Below, in pieces: positions 20,578-28,737 of a stretch of 37,393 nucleotides of DNA. The DNA comes from Flavobacteriales bacterium (lineage in GTDB: Bacteria > Bacteroidota > Bacteroidia > Flavobacteriales_D > Crocinitomicaceae): NCBI GenBank assembly GCA_009926125.1, contig RFPM01000008.1:1-37393 (forward strand). The letters run 5' to 3'. Within the stretch, counting starts at the first letter, position 1; each line of letters opens with the position of its first letter. The notes beneath the pieces were generated by a model that saw nothing but the letters and a program-made list of their open reading frames with translations, made no database searches and was not told the DNA's origin. A program made the position numbers and the translations under genes.

Positions 20578-21612
20578 CTATTGCAAGGCCTTGTTTACAT
20601 GTTTATTCATAACCATAAAAAATATGGGCGGAATGAAAGACAAGAGCATCATACCAGGATATCCTGTGGGCATAACCGGAGACTCTTCAGAGGTTTCCAT
20701 TAATTGATATGGTCGATCTGCTTTAAAATGATGATCTGAATGCCGACTGAGTTCAAAAAGCACAACTCTTCCGATTACGTGGTTGGAATTCCATGAATGT
20801 TTCCTTTTAACAGTTTCATAGTTTCCATTTTCTCTTTTTTGGCGATATAATCCATAATGTTCAATGTAGTTTACTGTTTCCAATAAGAGTATTCCAATCA
20901 TCGCTGCGAAAAGAAAGTAAATTAAAACGGCTAATCCGAAGTAGGCAAAAATTGACCCTAGAAATATTGAATGAAGAATAGAATATTGAAGCATTTTATT
21001 TTCGTAACTAAACAAGTGCTTTTTCATTATTTTCATCCGGGAAAATTCAATTTTCCACGCTTGGAAATAGCTGCCAATTTGTGAGCGAAACCAGAAAACA
21101 TAAAGCCATTCGTTTCTTCGGGCAGTTGCAGGATCGCTCTTTGTTCCTACGTTCGTGTGGTGCCCTCTATTGTGATAGGGCAGAAAATGATTTTCTAAGG
21201 AACTTAACAAGAGCAATTCGCCAATAAAACGTTCAAAACGATTCGAGCGATGTCCGAGTTCGTGACCAATATTAATGCCTAAAACGCCACACATAAGTCC
21301 CATGGATGAAATTCGTCCGATCAAATCACTAGTTGTTTGCGCCTCTTGTATATGAAACAAAAAATATACTAAAAACCCAAATTGAATTGGTAACATAAGA
21401 TAAAGCAGCACCGAATAAAAGGAATCTTTTTTAGCAAGTGCATTTTCTTGTTCAGATAAATTTTGACTGTCTACTCTCAAGATAAGTTCAAAAAAAGGAA
21501 TGACTCCAAATAAATAAAGTGCAGGAAGAAAGGTAAGAATACCCGTACTTTGAAAACTAATCCAAACACAAAGGGGTAATGATAAAACACTGAGGTACTT
21601 TAGCTTTCTCAA
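20578..21612 (-). CDS. alkB: AlkB-type alkane 1-monooxygenase
   Basis: A 344-residue membrane protein with about six hydrophobic helices and the histidine boxes of the di-iron AlkB family: HELGH (residues 117-121), HNRGHH (147-152), NYIEHYG (248-254) and RHSDHH (290-295). AlkB oxidises the terminal carbon of alkanes using rubredoxin-supplied electrons. No rubredoxin or reductase is adjacent. The residue before HNRGHH is Tyr, where characterised enzymes usually have Glu. The best start is a TTG at 21612, because no in-frame ATG precedes the first helix and a stop codon lies eight codons upstream. A related membrane hydroxylase acting on fatty acids or another lipid is possible. Confidence 0.85.
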   Translation of the reverse strand: MRKLKYLSVLSLPLCVWISFQSTGILTFLPALYLFGVIPFFELILRVDSQNLSEQENALAKKDSFYSVLLYLMLPIQFGFLVYFLFHIQEAQTTSDLIGRISSMGLMCGVLGINIGHELGHRSNRFERFIGELLLLSSLENHFLPYHNRGHHTNVGTKSDPATARRNEWLYVFWFRSQIGSYFQAWKIEFSRMKIMKKHLFSYENKMLQYSILHSIFLGSIFAYFGLAVLIYFLFAAMIGILLLETVNYIEHYGLYRQKRENGNYETVKRKHSWNSNHVIGRVVLFELSRHSDHHFKADRPYQLMETSEESPVMPTGYPGMMLLSFIPPIFFMVMNKHVNKALQ

Positions 21613-21683
21613 ATCAGAAAAGTTAATTATTTTTTAAATATAAACTGATTTAATTTCTTTCAGGCAGGTAACTAATTACTAAT

Positions 21684-22574
21684 TTATTTTAAAAAATTAG
21701 GTGAAATAATTAAATCTTTTGTTCCATGTGTCCAGGTATAAAATCCTTCTCCAGACTTAATGCCTTTTTTTCCAGCAGTTACCATATTTACCAACAAAGG
21801 ACATGGAGCATATTTTGGATTTCCAAAACCCTCATGTAAAACACGAAGAATCGCTAGGCAAACATCTAAACCAATAAAATCTGCTAATTGCAAAGGTCCC
21901 ATTGGATGTGCCATTCCTAATTTCATAACAGTATCAATTTCCTCAACACCTGCAACACCCTCATACAAAGTATAGATTGCCTCATTAATCATCGGCATTA
22001 AAATTCGATTGGCCACAAATCCTGGATAATCATTTACCTCAACAGGAACTTTATCTAATTTTTTAGAAATTTCCATAATTAAATTAGTCACTTCATCTGA
22101 AGTAGAATAACCGCGAATAATTTCAATTAATTTCATTACAGGAACTGGATTCATAAAGTGCATTCCAATTACCTTATCTGGACGATTAGTTACAGCAGCT
22201 ATTTTTGTAATAGAAATTGAGGATGTATTCGTCGCTAAAATTACATTTTCGCCTGTTGCAGCATCTAACTCTTTAAATATTTGAAGTTTCAAATCAATAT
22301 TTTCTGTTGCTGCTTCAACAACTAAATCTACTCCTTTAACACCTTCAACAAGTGAGGTAAATGATGTTAGATTTGATAAAGTATTCTGTTTTTCAGACTC
22401 CGTAATGGCTTCTTTTGCAAGTTGGCGATCAAGATTTTTGCCAATAGTAGCTATTGCTTTGTCTAATGAAGCTTGAGAGACATCAATTAAATTCACGCGA
22501 TAGCCAAATTGCGCAAAAACATGTGCAATTCCATTTCCCATTGTTCCAGCACCAATAACAGCGATATTTTTCAT
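21684..22574 (-). CDS. 3-hydroxybutyryl-CoA dehydrogenase
   Basis: A 296-residue NAD(P)-dependent dehydrogenase that oxidises 3-hydroxyacyl-CoA or reduces acetoacetyl-CoA. The N-terminal Rossmann fold carries GAGTMG (residues 8-13) and Asp31 at the end of the second strand. The catalytic pair His139 (GMHFMNPVPVMKLIE) and Glu151 is present. The C-terminal dimerisation domain has VNDYPGFVANRILMPMINEA and GMAHPMGPLQLADFIGLDV. It sits upstream of alkB on the same strand with a 71-base gap. Joint action in fatty-acid or hydrocarbon oxidation is possible but only inferred. The same protein type serves butyrate, polyhydroxybutyrate and phenylacetate pathways (hbd, paaH). Confidence 0.92.
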   Translation of the reverse strand: MKNIAVIGAGTMGNGIAHVFAQFGYRVNLIDVSQASLDKAIATIGKNLDRQLAKEAITESEKQNTLSNLTSFTSLVEGVKGVDLVVEAATENIDLKLQIFKELDAATGENVILATNTSSISITKIAAVTNRPDKVIGMHFMNPVPVMKLIEIIRGYSTSDEVTNLIMEISKKLDKVPVEVNDYPGFVANRILMPMINEAIYTLYEGVAGVEEIDTVMKLGMAHPMGPLQLADFIGLDVCLAILRVLHEGFGNPKYAPCPLLVNMVTAGKKGIKSGEGFYTWTHGTKDLIISPNFLK

Positions 22575-22592
22575 AATATAAATTTTGAATTA

Positions 22593-22600
22593 CAAATATA
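22593..22600 (-). promoter_or_regulatory. -7 promoter box for the 3-hydroxybutyryl-CoA dehydrogenase gene
   Basis: On the minus strand the bases read TATATTTG, a match to TAnnTTTG, 18 bases before the ATG at 22574. A well-spaced -33 TTG is not seen. It is paired with a plus-strand box 67 bases away in the same divergent intergenic region. Confidence 0.5.
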
Positions 22601-22666
22601 AGCAGTAGAATGAATCGATAAGAGATAAGGTTTAAATTATTATGAAATAATGATTTTCGAAATGTT

Positions 22667-22674
22667 TACCTTTG
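22667..22674 (+). promoter_or_regulatory. -7 promoter box for the polysaccharide locus
   Basis: TACCTTTG fits the -7 consensus and lies 44 bases before the flippase start at 22719. It would open transcription of the polysaccharide genes. The -33 element is not recognisable. Confidence 0.5.
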
Positions 22675-22718
22675 TTACTTATTAAACCATACCTAAATTC
22701 AGGAAAACTCATATTTGG

Positions 22719-23984
22719 ATGACTTTAAGTAATCAAGTTTATAATCGAAATTTCTTGACTATGTTATCTGGTAATACAATTAGCCAAATAATCCCTTTCA
22801 TTCTTGCTCCAATTCTTGCTCGGCTTTTTTCTCCTGAAGAATTTGCTGTATTAGCGAATTTTATGGCTATTGTTGGTGTTCTCGGTATTATTTCGACAGG
22901 AAGATTAGAAATGGCGATTGCGATTCCAAAAGACCATAAAAAAGCCCAGGAAATCGTGTTCACTGGATTTATAATTACTTTATGCCTTGGACTTATTAGT
23001 ATTTTAATTCCTCTTTTTGCATATCAAATTGGAGAGATGTACAATGATGAACAATTACCTATTTTTTTATGGATGGTTCCGTTCGCAGTAATTAGTTATG
23101 GGCTATTAGGTCTATGTAGCAATTGGAATTTACGTCAAGAGCGCTTTCAACAACTTAGCATTGGAAAAATTTCACAATCAATTATCAATAATTGTCTAGC
23201 TGCATTTTTAGGATATATCGCTTGGGGAATATATGGCTTAGTAATCGCTTGGTTACTCTCACAGTATATAAATATTATTATTCTCTTAATTGGCGTTAAT
23301 AGAAAAGTAAAATATAAAGATTTTGGAATATCTACCATGAAAACTATCTTAAGAGATTATAAGGATTTTCCACTCATTAATTCATTGCATGCCTTTTCTG
23401 ATATATTTATTACTCAGTTTTTACTTTATTGGATAATTTCTACTTATTTCGGATTATTAGAATTAGGATGGTTTGCAATGATGACAAAATACGTAAAAGC
23501 ACCAATTGTTTTGATTTCAAGTTCTGTTTCCCAACTCTTTTATGTAGAAACAAGTAAAGCAATAAATCAAGGTGTTTCCTTTATTCCTATTGTGAAAAAA
23601 ACCGTGCGAACCTCTATCCTATTTGCAATACCATTCACCATAATTTTACTTGCTTTTGGCCCACTTATTTTTAGATGGTATCTAGGAGAAGAATGGCTAC
23701 AAGCAGGATTATATGCACAAGGTCTCGCGCCCATGTTTTTTTTATACTTTATTCTCTCTCCAATTTCAGGATTGCCAATTTTACTAGGCAAACAAGAGAA
23801 AGCATTTTTATTTAGTTTAATTGGTTATTCACTTACGATTATGGCAATGTTTGTAGGGATTTCACTTAAATTTTCTTTTCATAATACCTTATTGTTATAT
23901 GGTGGAGTATTCGCGTTGTTCTACTTAGCGACACTGATATGGTATTTTACTTTGATAAAAAAAAGCAATGAGAGTCTTAATTAA
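22719..23984 (+). CDS. Wzx-like polysaccharide flippase
   Basis: A 421-residue integral membrane protein with about twelve hydrophobic helices and almost no soluble domain. The N-terminal pattern NFLTMLSGNTISQIIPFILA, then LARLFSPEEFAVLANFMAIV, is typical of the MOP/Wzx family that flips lipid-linked oligosaccharides across the inner membrane. The neighbours are glycosyltransferases, an O-antigen-ligase-type protein and an initiating phosphoglycosyl transferase, which fits export of undecaprenyl-linked sugar. Its last 17 bases overlap the start of the next gene, suggesting coupled translation. Confidence 0.88.
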   Translation: MTLSNQVYNRNFLTMLSGNTISQIIPFILAPILARLFSPEEFAVLANFMAIVGVLGIISTGRLEMAIAIPKDHKKAQEIVFTGFIITLCLGLISILIPLFAYQIGEMYNDEQLPIFLWMVPFAVISYGLLGLCSNWNLRQERFQQLSIGKISQSIINNCLAAFLGYIAWGIYGLVIAWLLSQYINIIILLIGVNRKVKYKDFGISTMKTILRDYKDFPLINSLHAFSDIFITQFLLYWIISTYFGLLELGWFAMMTKYVKAPIVLISSSVSQLFYVETSKAINQGVSFIPIVKKTVRTSILFAIPFTIILLAFGPLIFRWYLGEEWLQAGLYAQGLAPMFFLYFILSPISGLPILLGKQEKAFLFSLIGYSLTIMAMFVGISLKFSFHNTLLLYGGVFALFYLATLIWYFTLIKKSNESLN

Positions 23985-24879
23985 TGGATTACCCTTATTT
24001 GCAAAAAGATTGGCTAATGAACTTCAAAAGTATGATCCTCAGTCAAGCTATATTTTCTTAGATACTTATAATTCCAAGTGGGCTCAATTACTATTTTTTA
24101 TTTACCTACCATTTTCAGATTGTGTGATTTCAATGAATGGAGTTACTGATAATAGCGGTAGTTTAAACTTGGTTTTAAAATGGAAGAAAAAAATGATTCT
24201 TCAATGGATGGGGACTGATATTTTATTAGCATTAGATCGCTTTCAGAAAAATACAATAGAACGAAAGTACATTGATTACGCAACTAATTTTGTGGATGCT
24301 CCTTGGATGATGGAAGAGTTAAAAAGCGCGAATATAAATGCTGAAAAACTTCATTTTAAATTCGTTGAAATGAACACAATCATTGAAAAGTATTCTTCTA
24401 TTTCTGTTATCAGTTATGTCGCACAGAACCGGCAGGATTTTTATGGGATGGATGAAATTATTCAATTAGCAATAGTGTTTCCTGAAATAGAATTCTCATT
24501 ATATGGCTTGGAAAAAGCAGAAAAACCTATAACTGAAAACATAAAATTATATGGGTGGGTGTCTCCAAAAGTATTTCAAGAAAAATTAATGCAAACACCA
24601 ATTTTTTTGCGTCTCACTAAACACGATGGCTTTTCATTGGCAGTATTAGAAGCGTTGAGTTTTGGTGCAGAAGTAATTACTAGTTTTAAATCAGATTTTG
24701 GTCATAGCGCTATAACTTTTGACGATGTGCCAAAAGCGATGTTACAAGCCATTAAAGAAGTTGAAAACCGGCATTTTAAACCTAATTTGGCACTTGTTGA
24801 AAAACTACAAATCGAATTTAAAAAAGAAAAAATATTATCTAATTACGTAAAAAAACTAAAAGAAATTGTCAGTAAATAA
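23968..24879 (+). CDS. Glycosyltransferase, GT-B fold (GT4-like)
   Basis: A 303-residue protein. The C-terminal half has the GT4-type pattern: IEFSLYGLEK and IKLYGWVSPKVFQEKLMQ, then IFLRLTKHDGFSLAVLEALS followed by FGAEVIT, where the acidic D-G-F-S and E-A-L-S-F-G positions bind the donor nucleotide. The N-terminal acceptor domain is short, with a WMGTDILLAL stretch. It lacks signal or membrane segments and probably acts on the inner face of the cytoplasmic membrane. It overlaps the flippase by 17 bases and the next glycosyltransferase by 14. The sugar and linkage are unknown. Confidence 0.72.
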   Translation: MRVLINGLPLFAKRLANELQKYDPQSSYIFLDTYNSKWAQLLFFIYLPFSDCVISMNGVTDNSGSLNLVLKWKKKMILQWMGTDILLALDRFQKNTIERKYIDYATNFVDAPWMMEELKSANINAEKLHFKFVEMNTIIEKYSSISVISYVAQNRQDFYGMDEIIQLAIVFPEIEFSLYGLEKAEKPITENIKLYGWVSPKVFQEKLMQTPIFLRLTKHDGFSLAVLEALSFGAEVITSFKSDFGHSAITFDDVPKAMLQAIKEVENRHFKPNLALVEKLQIEFKKEKILSNYVKKLKEIVSK

Positions 24880-26089
24880 ACGAATAGCACTTATTACAAC
24901 TTGGTATCCACCAATTACTGGCGTTGCAGTTGGGCGTATGAATTCATTTGCCAATTACCTTTCGGAAGATTTTGAAGTGGAGGTATTCTGCTTGGGAAAT
25001 ACTGAAGAATCAATAACTAAATCTGAAAAATTAAGCATACATTATTTAAGAACTAATAAATTATATCAACATTTAAAAAGTAATCAGAGAGATTCAAAAA
25101 TCATTCATAATTGTAAAACTCTTTTTAGAATATTATTGAGTAAAGTAATTAATAACCCCTTAAAAAATTGGGAAATCGCTACTTTGTCAAAATTACAATC
25201 TGTTCATGAAAAGAAGTCCTTTGATTTAATTATTAGTTCATTTTCCCCTGAAGATGCACATCTTGTAGCAATTAATTTTAAAAAATTATTTCCTTCTGTT
25301 CCATGGATTGCAGATATGAGAGATGAAATGGCAACAAATCCATATCTAGATCTACGCACAAAAAATAGATTGCTTAACATTGAAAAAGAAATCAATGAGT
25401 ATGCAAATGGACTGACAACAGTAAGCGAACCAATTTTATTGAACTTTCAAAAATCAATGCCAAAAATCTCCATTTTTGAGGAAATTAGAAATGGCTTTGA
25501 TCATTCACTTTTATTTGAACAGGATGAAAAGAAAAAAGATAATGTTCTTAAGTTTGGTTATTTTGGAAGTTTTTATGGTTTACGGAAACCTGATATATTT
25601 TTTTTAACAGTAGAAAATTTTCAAAGTGACAATCCTGAATTTATCTTTGAAATACATATTTATGGTGCGCACAATAATTACGAAATTCCCTATTCCTTGA
25701 AAGACAAAGTTTTTAAACATCTCGGATTAAACTACTTAAAAGCAATTGAAGAGATGAATAAAATGGATATAAATTTATTGTTTCATCCCAGAAGTATTCG
25801 TAAAGGTGTTTTTTCCGGAAAAATATTTGACTATATCTCTGCGAAAAAGCCAATTTTTGCGCTAGTTGATAAAGACGATGTAGCAGCAAAATTAATACAT
25901 GATTTAAAGTGTGGTTATGTTGCTGAATTTGATGATTTAACAGAAATAAAAGAAAAATTAGACGAAATAATTACTGATTTTAAAAGCCAAACTTTAAGGA
26001 TTGCAGAAGCAGATGATATTAAAAAACTCCATCGTCAAAATTCAGTTTTAAGATTAACAAAAATGATACATAAAATTATTTCCAAATGA
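24866..26089 (+). CDS. Glycosyltransferase, GT-B fold (GT4-like), TTG start
   Basis: A 407-residue protein beginning after a TTG at 24866, inside the end of the previous gene. No ATG lies before the conserved N-terminal strand RIALITTWYPPITGVAVGRM, so TTG is the best start. This strand and PPxTGVAVGR resemble the glycosyltransferase 4-like acceptor domain. The C-terminal half has LKFGYFGSFYGLRKP and LLFHPRSIRKGVFSGKIFDY, then ISAKKPIFALV, matching GT4 donor-binding segments. It ends with an ATGA overlap on the next gene. Donor and acceptor sugars cannot be named. Confidence 0.72.
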   Translation: MSVNKRIALITTWYPPITGVAVGRMNSFANYLSEDFEVEVFCLGNTEESITKSEKLSIHYLRTNKLYQHLKSNQRDSKIIHNCKTLFRILLSKVINNPLKNWEIATLSKLQSVHEKKSFDLIISSFSPEDAHLVAINFKKLFPSVPWIADMRDEMATNPYLDLRTKNRLLNIEKEINEYANGLTTVSEPILLNFQKSMPKISIFEEIRNGFDHSLLFEQDEKKKDNVLKFGYFGSFYGLRKPDIFFLTVENFQSDNPEFIFEIHIYGAHNNYEIPYSLKDKVFKHLGLNYLKAIEEMNKMDINLLFHPRSIRKGVFSGKIFDYISAKKPIFALVDKDDVAAKLIHDLKCGYVAEFDDLTEIKEKLDEIITDFKSQTLRIAEADDIKKLHRQNSVLRLTKMIHKIISK

Positions 26090-27126
26090 AAATACTAATA
26101 GTTGGATCTAAATCTGTTCATGTTTCTTCTTTTATTGAAAATTTATTTTTGAAAGGGCAAAGTATTTCTTTGCTTTCCGAGGAAATTTGTGCTTTCCCAA
26201 CTATTGAATCAGAGAAAAATATATCTTTCAGATCTTTGAACCCATTTACTGTAATTCGAAATTATTTTAAGTTAAAAAAATATCTGGGAGAATTAAATCC
26301 TTCACTTATTCACATACATCAATTAAATCGCTTAGCCTATTTTGCCTCAAGAGCAGCAAATAAATTAAATATCCCCTTAATATCAACAGCTTGGGGAAGT
26401 GATGTACTTTTGATTCCTAAGCAAAATAAATTTTTCAAGTATTTAGTGACACAAATATTAAAGAATTCTGCAATTATCACGGCTGATTCACAAGACATGA
26501 TGGAAGCCATGAAAGCATTACATCCACAAGGAAATTATAAGCTTTTACAATACGGAATTGACACAATTCAAGCGCTTGAGAAAGAAAAAATCGTTTATTC
26601 CAATCGTTTGCACGAACCGCTTTACAGAATCGAAAAAGTGATCGAATATTTCAAGGAATTTTCAGCTCAAAATCCAGATTGGAAATTAGTAATTGCTGGC
26701 ACAGGTTCGCAAACAGAACTATTAGAAACACTAGTAAAAAATAGCGAAATAACAGAAAAAATAAGCTTTGTCGGTTGGCAAAAGAAACCTGAAAACAGCG
26801 CTTGGTATGCCAAATCAAGTATTTACATTTCAATCCCATCAAGCGATGGCACATCCGTAAGTGTTTTAGAGGCGATGTCTGCAGGATGTTTACCTATTTT
26901 ATCTGATATAGCTGTTTCTTATGAATGGATTGTAAATAACGAAAATGGGATAATTGAAGGTCAGAATACAAATCCTTTTACTTCAGTATTATTATTAGAT
27001 GACAAAATTGCCACTCAAAAAAATAAACTATTAGTCCAAACAAAAGCATCAAGAAGTGCTTGTACTGAAAGGTTTATAGAATTATACACCGTATCAATTA
27101 ACTATGACAGAAAAAGGATTTATTAA
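26086..27126 (+). CDS. Glycosyltransferase, GT4 family
   Basis: A 346-residue GT-B enzyme that starts with a 4-base overlap (ATGA) on the preceding gene. The N-terminal domain contains LIHIHQLNRLAYFASRAANK and LISTAWGSDVLLIP. The donor domain has WKLVIAGTGSQTELLE, ISFVGWQKKPENSAWYAKSS and IPSSDGTSVSVLEAMSAGCL, in which the S-D-G and E-A-M-S-A-G positions are the usual nucleotide-sugar contacts. The end is followed by a non-coding stretch that contains a decayed copy of the same kind of C-terminus, which suggests local duplication or deletion. Confidence 0.82.
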   Translation: MKILIVGSKSVHVSSFIENLFLKGQSISLLSEEICAFPTIESEKNISFRSLNPFTVIRNYFKLKKYLGELNPSLIHIHQLNRLAYFASRAANKLNIPLISTAWGSDVLLIPKQNKFFKYLVTQILKNSAIITADSQDMMEAMKALHPQGNYKLLQYGIDTIQALEKEKIVYSNRLHEPLYRIEKVIEYFKEFSAQNPDWKLVIAGTGSQTELLETLVKNSEITEKISFVGWQKKPENSAWYAKSSIYISIPSSDGTSVSVLEAMSAGCLPILSDIAVSYEWIVNNENGIIEGQNTNPFTSVLLLDDKIATQKNKLLVQTKASRSACTERFIELYTVSINYDRKRIY

Positions 27127-27147
27127 TTTATTTGAAAAAACCTTAGG

Positions 27148-27391
27148 GGTTCCTTTAGATTTGTTTTACTCGAAGTAATGCCTGTAGTCTATATTCCTGT
27201 TTTAGTAGAATTACCCGTTTCCCACGAATGGATTATTTCATAAAAATAGAAATACCGAAAAATAAATCGTAATAAATCCTCTGTTAATAACACTTGAAAT
27301 TATCAAAGTAATAAGTACAAAACTAAATTCAGACCTCATCCATGAAAAAACTACAAGAAATAGTAGTCTGAAAGAGTATGTTAGCCATTAG
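27148..27391 (+). pseudogene. Decayed remnant of a glycosyltransferase C-terminus
   Basis: The 360 bases between the two flanking genes (27127-27486) hold no intact gene. In one frame, 27148-27240 translates to a stretch with VLLEVMPVVYIPVLVELP and then VSHEWI. This aligns without a gap to residues EAMSAGCLPILSDIAVSYEW of the preceding glycosyltransferase (about 9 of 21 identical). After a stop, a second frame from 27269 to 27391 reads NPLLITLEIIKVISTKLNS and on to KEYVSH, resembling the last 40 residues of such enzymes. The two parts are in different frames. This looks like the 3' third of a former GT4 gene after loss of the rest. Nothing recognisable lies in 27392-27486 except the approach to the next gene. 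Confidence 0.6.
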
Positions 27392-27486
27392 CAAATTAGG
27401 AATTCTAATAATATACTTTTCAATTAGCAACCATTAGATTCTAAATTCTCCCTAACTTCGATTTGCAAAAATTACATAAAACCTAA

Positions 27487-28737
27487 ATGGCCAATTTAAA
27501 AACTAAATTTTATTCTTTTCATGCCATAGATGTTGCAATTCTAATCAATGCCATAGGATTAAATTTTATAAAATTTGTGCCAATTGGGTTAATTATATTA
27601 GTACTTGCTTGGTTGTACGAATCATTTATTGCAAAAACGATAAACCTAGACTACAAGACTAAGTCTTTAAAAAAATCGCTAATAATTCTCACTATTCCTT
27701 TTACTTTAGCGCTTTTAGGCTTGATGCATACTTCAAATTTATCAAAAGGATTTGAGGATTTATCTCGCCTTTTGCCTTTTTTAGTTTTTCCGGTATTACT
27801 ATTGAGTTTACCACATGATCGAAAAAATAAGCTCCTTACAACAGTACTTATTGGATTTACTTTCGGACTATTTATCCGTTTTGGACTTGACTTCTATAAA
27901 TCTTCAATTGACTACACTTATGATTACAAAATTCAAAATTTTTTCTACACATACTTAGATTCCGACACAAATATTATATCAATCATAACACTTTTTTCTG
28001 TCCTTTATTTATTAGATTACTTGCTTTCAAAAAATGAAATTTCAAGCAGAAAAAATGTTCTAATTCACTTAATTGTTCTATTCTTAAGCTTCTGTATTTT
28101 ACTATTACAAAGTAGGCTTGTGATTTTATTTTTCTTTGTCTCCTTGGGAATTATTTTTATTATTTATTGGAAAAACAAACAGAAATGGAGCATCTTCATA
28201 ACAGGTATTTTTTGTGGTTTATTGATGCTCATACCAGTTTTTAAAGGTAGATTTCAAGTTGTTGTCACCGAAAGTAAAAAGCTGAACACTACTGACACAA
28301 ATATTGTTTCAGATTCCGTTCCCATTGAAAGTTTGCCTTGTATGTCATCCGAAGAATTACGATTTAATTCACTGAAATCGAGTTGGAAAATCTTTCTTCA
28401 ACATCAAATCATAGGTGTTGGAACTGGAGATTGGCGCGATGAACTCTTAAAAGAATACATAGATTCAAATTTGCAGTGTAACGCTCATGAGCAAACAGCT
28501 CCACACAATCAATACTTGCGAACCCTTTTGAAATATGGTATCCTTGGTTTCTTAATTTACTTATATTATATTTTTCAATTATTCCATTTTTCACGTTCCA
28601 AAAAGCTATTCGGACAAATTCCATTTTTATTGACATTGATTTTTTGCGGTTTAGGTTATGATTTGTTAGACGTTGGTTCTTCAGCGCCATTTTTTGCATT
28701 TTTTTCCACTTGGTTGTTTATTGACGAAAAGGAATGA
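27487..28737 (+). CDS. O-antigen polymerase/ligase family protein (Wzy/WaaL type)
   Basis: A 416-residue membrane protein with about ten to eleven hydrophobic helices. The large periplasmic loop (about residues 257-345) carries the family signature: LKSSWKIFLQHQIIGVGTGD, then PHNQYLRTLLKYGILGFLIY. The P-H-N-Q-Y-L pattern and following Y-G-I-L-G-F are characteristic of WaaL ligases and Wzy polymerases, which join undecaprenyl-linked sugars to lipid A core or to each other. Which of the two it is cannot be settled from sequence. Four cysteines or histidines in the loop (residues LQCNAHEQ and LPCMSSEE) are notable. It ends with an ATGA overlap on the next gene. Confidence 0.85.
   Translation: MANLKTKFYSFHAIDVAILINAIGLNFIKFVPIGLIILVLAWLYESFIAKTINLDYKTKSLKKSLIILTIPFTLALLGLMHTSNLSKGFEDLSRLLPFLVFPVLLLSLPHDRKNKLLTTVLIGFTFGLFIRFGLDFYKSSIDYTYDYKIQNFFYTYLDSDTNIISIITLFSVLYLLDYLLSKNEISSRKNVLIHLIVLFLSFCILLLQSRLVILFFFVSLGIIFIIYWKNKQKWSIFITGIFCGLLMLIPVFKGRFQVVVTESKKLNTTDTNIVSDSVPIESLPCMSSEELRFNSLKSSWKIFLQHQIIGVGTGDWRDELLKEYIDSNLQCNAHEQTAPHNQYLRTLLKYGILGFLIYLYYIFQLFHFSRSKKLFGQIPFLLTLIFCGLGYDLLDVGSSAPFFAFFSTWLFIDEKE

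Noticed and set aside
27104-27178. Small frame of 24 codons starting ATGACAGAAAAAGG after the third glycosyltransferase
   Set aside because: It overlaps the end of that gene, matches nothing I know, and part of it lies over the glycosyltransferase relic in another frame.
27453-27460. TAACTTCG as a promoter box for the polymerase/ligase gene
   Set aside because: It differs from TAnnTTTG at one of the conserved T positions and has no -33 partner. The gene may be read from the upstream promoter.
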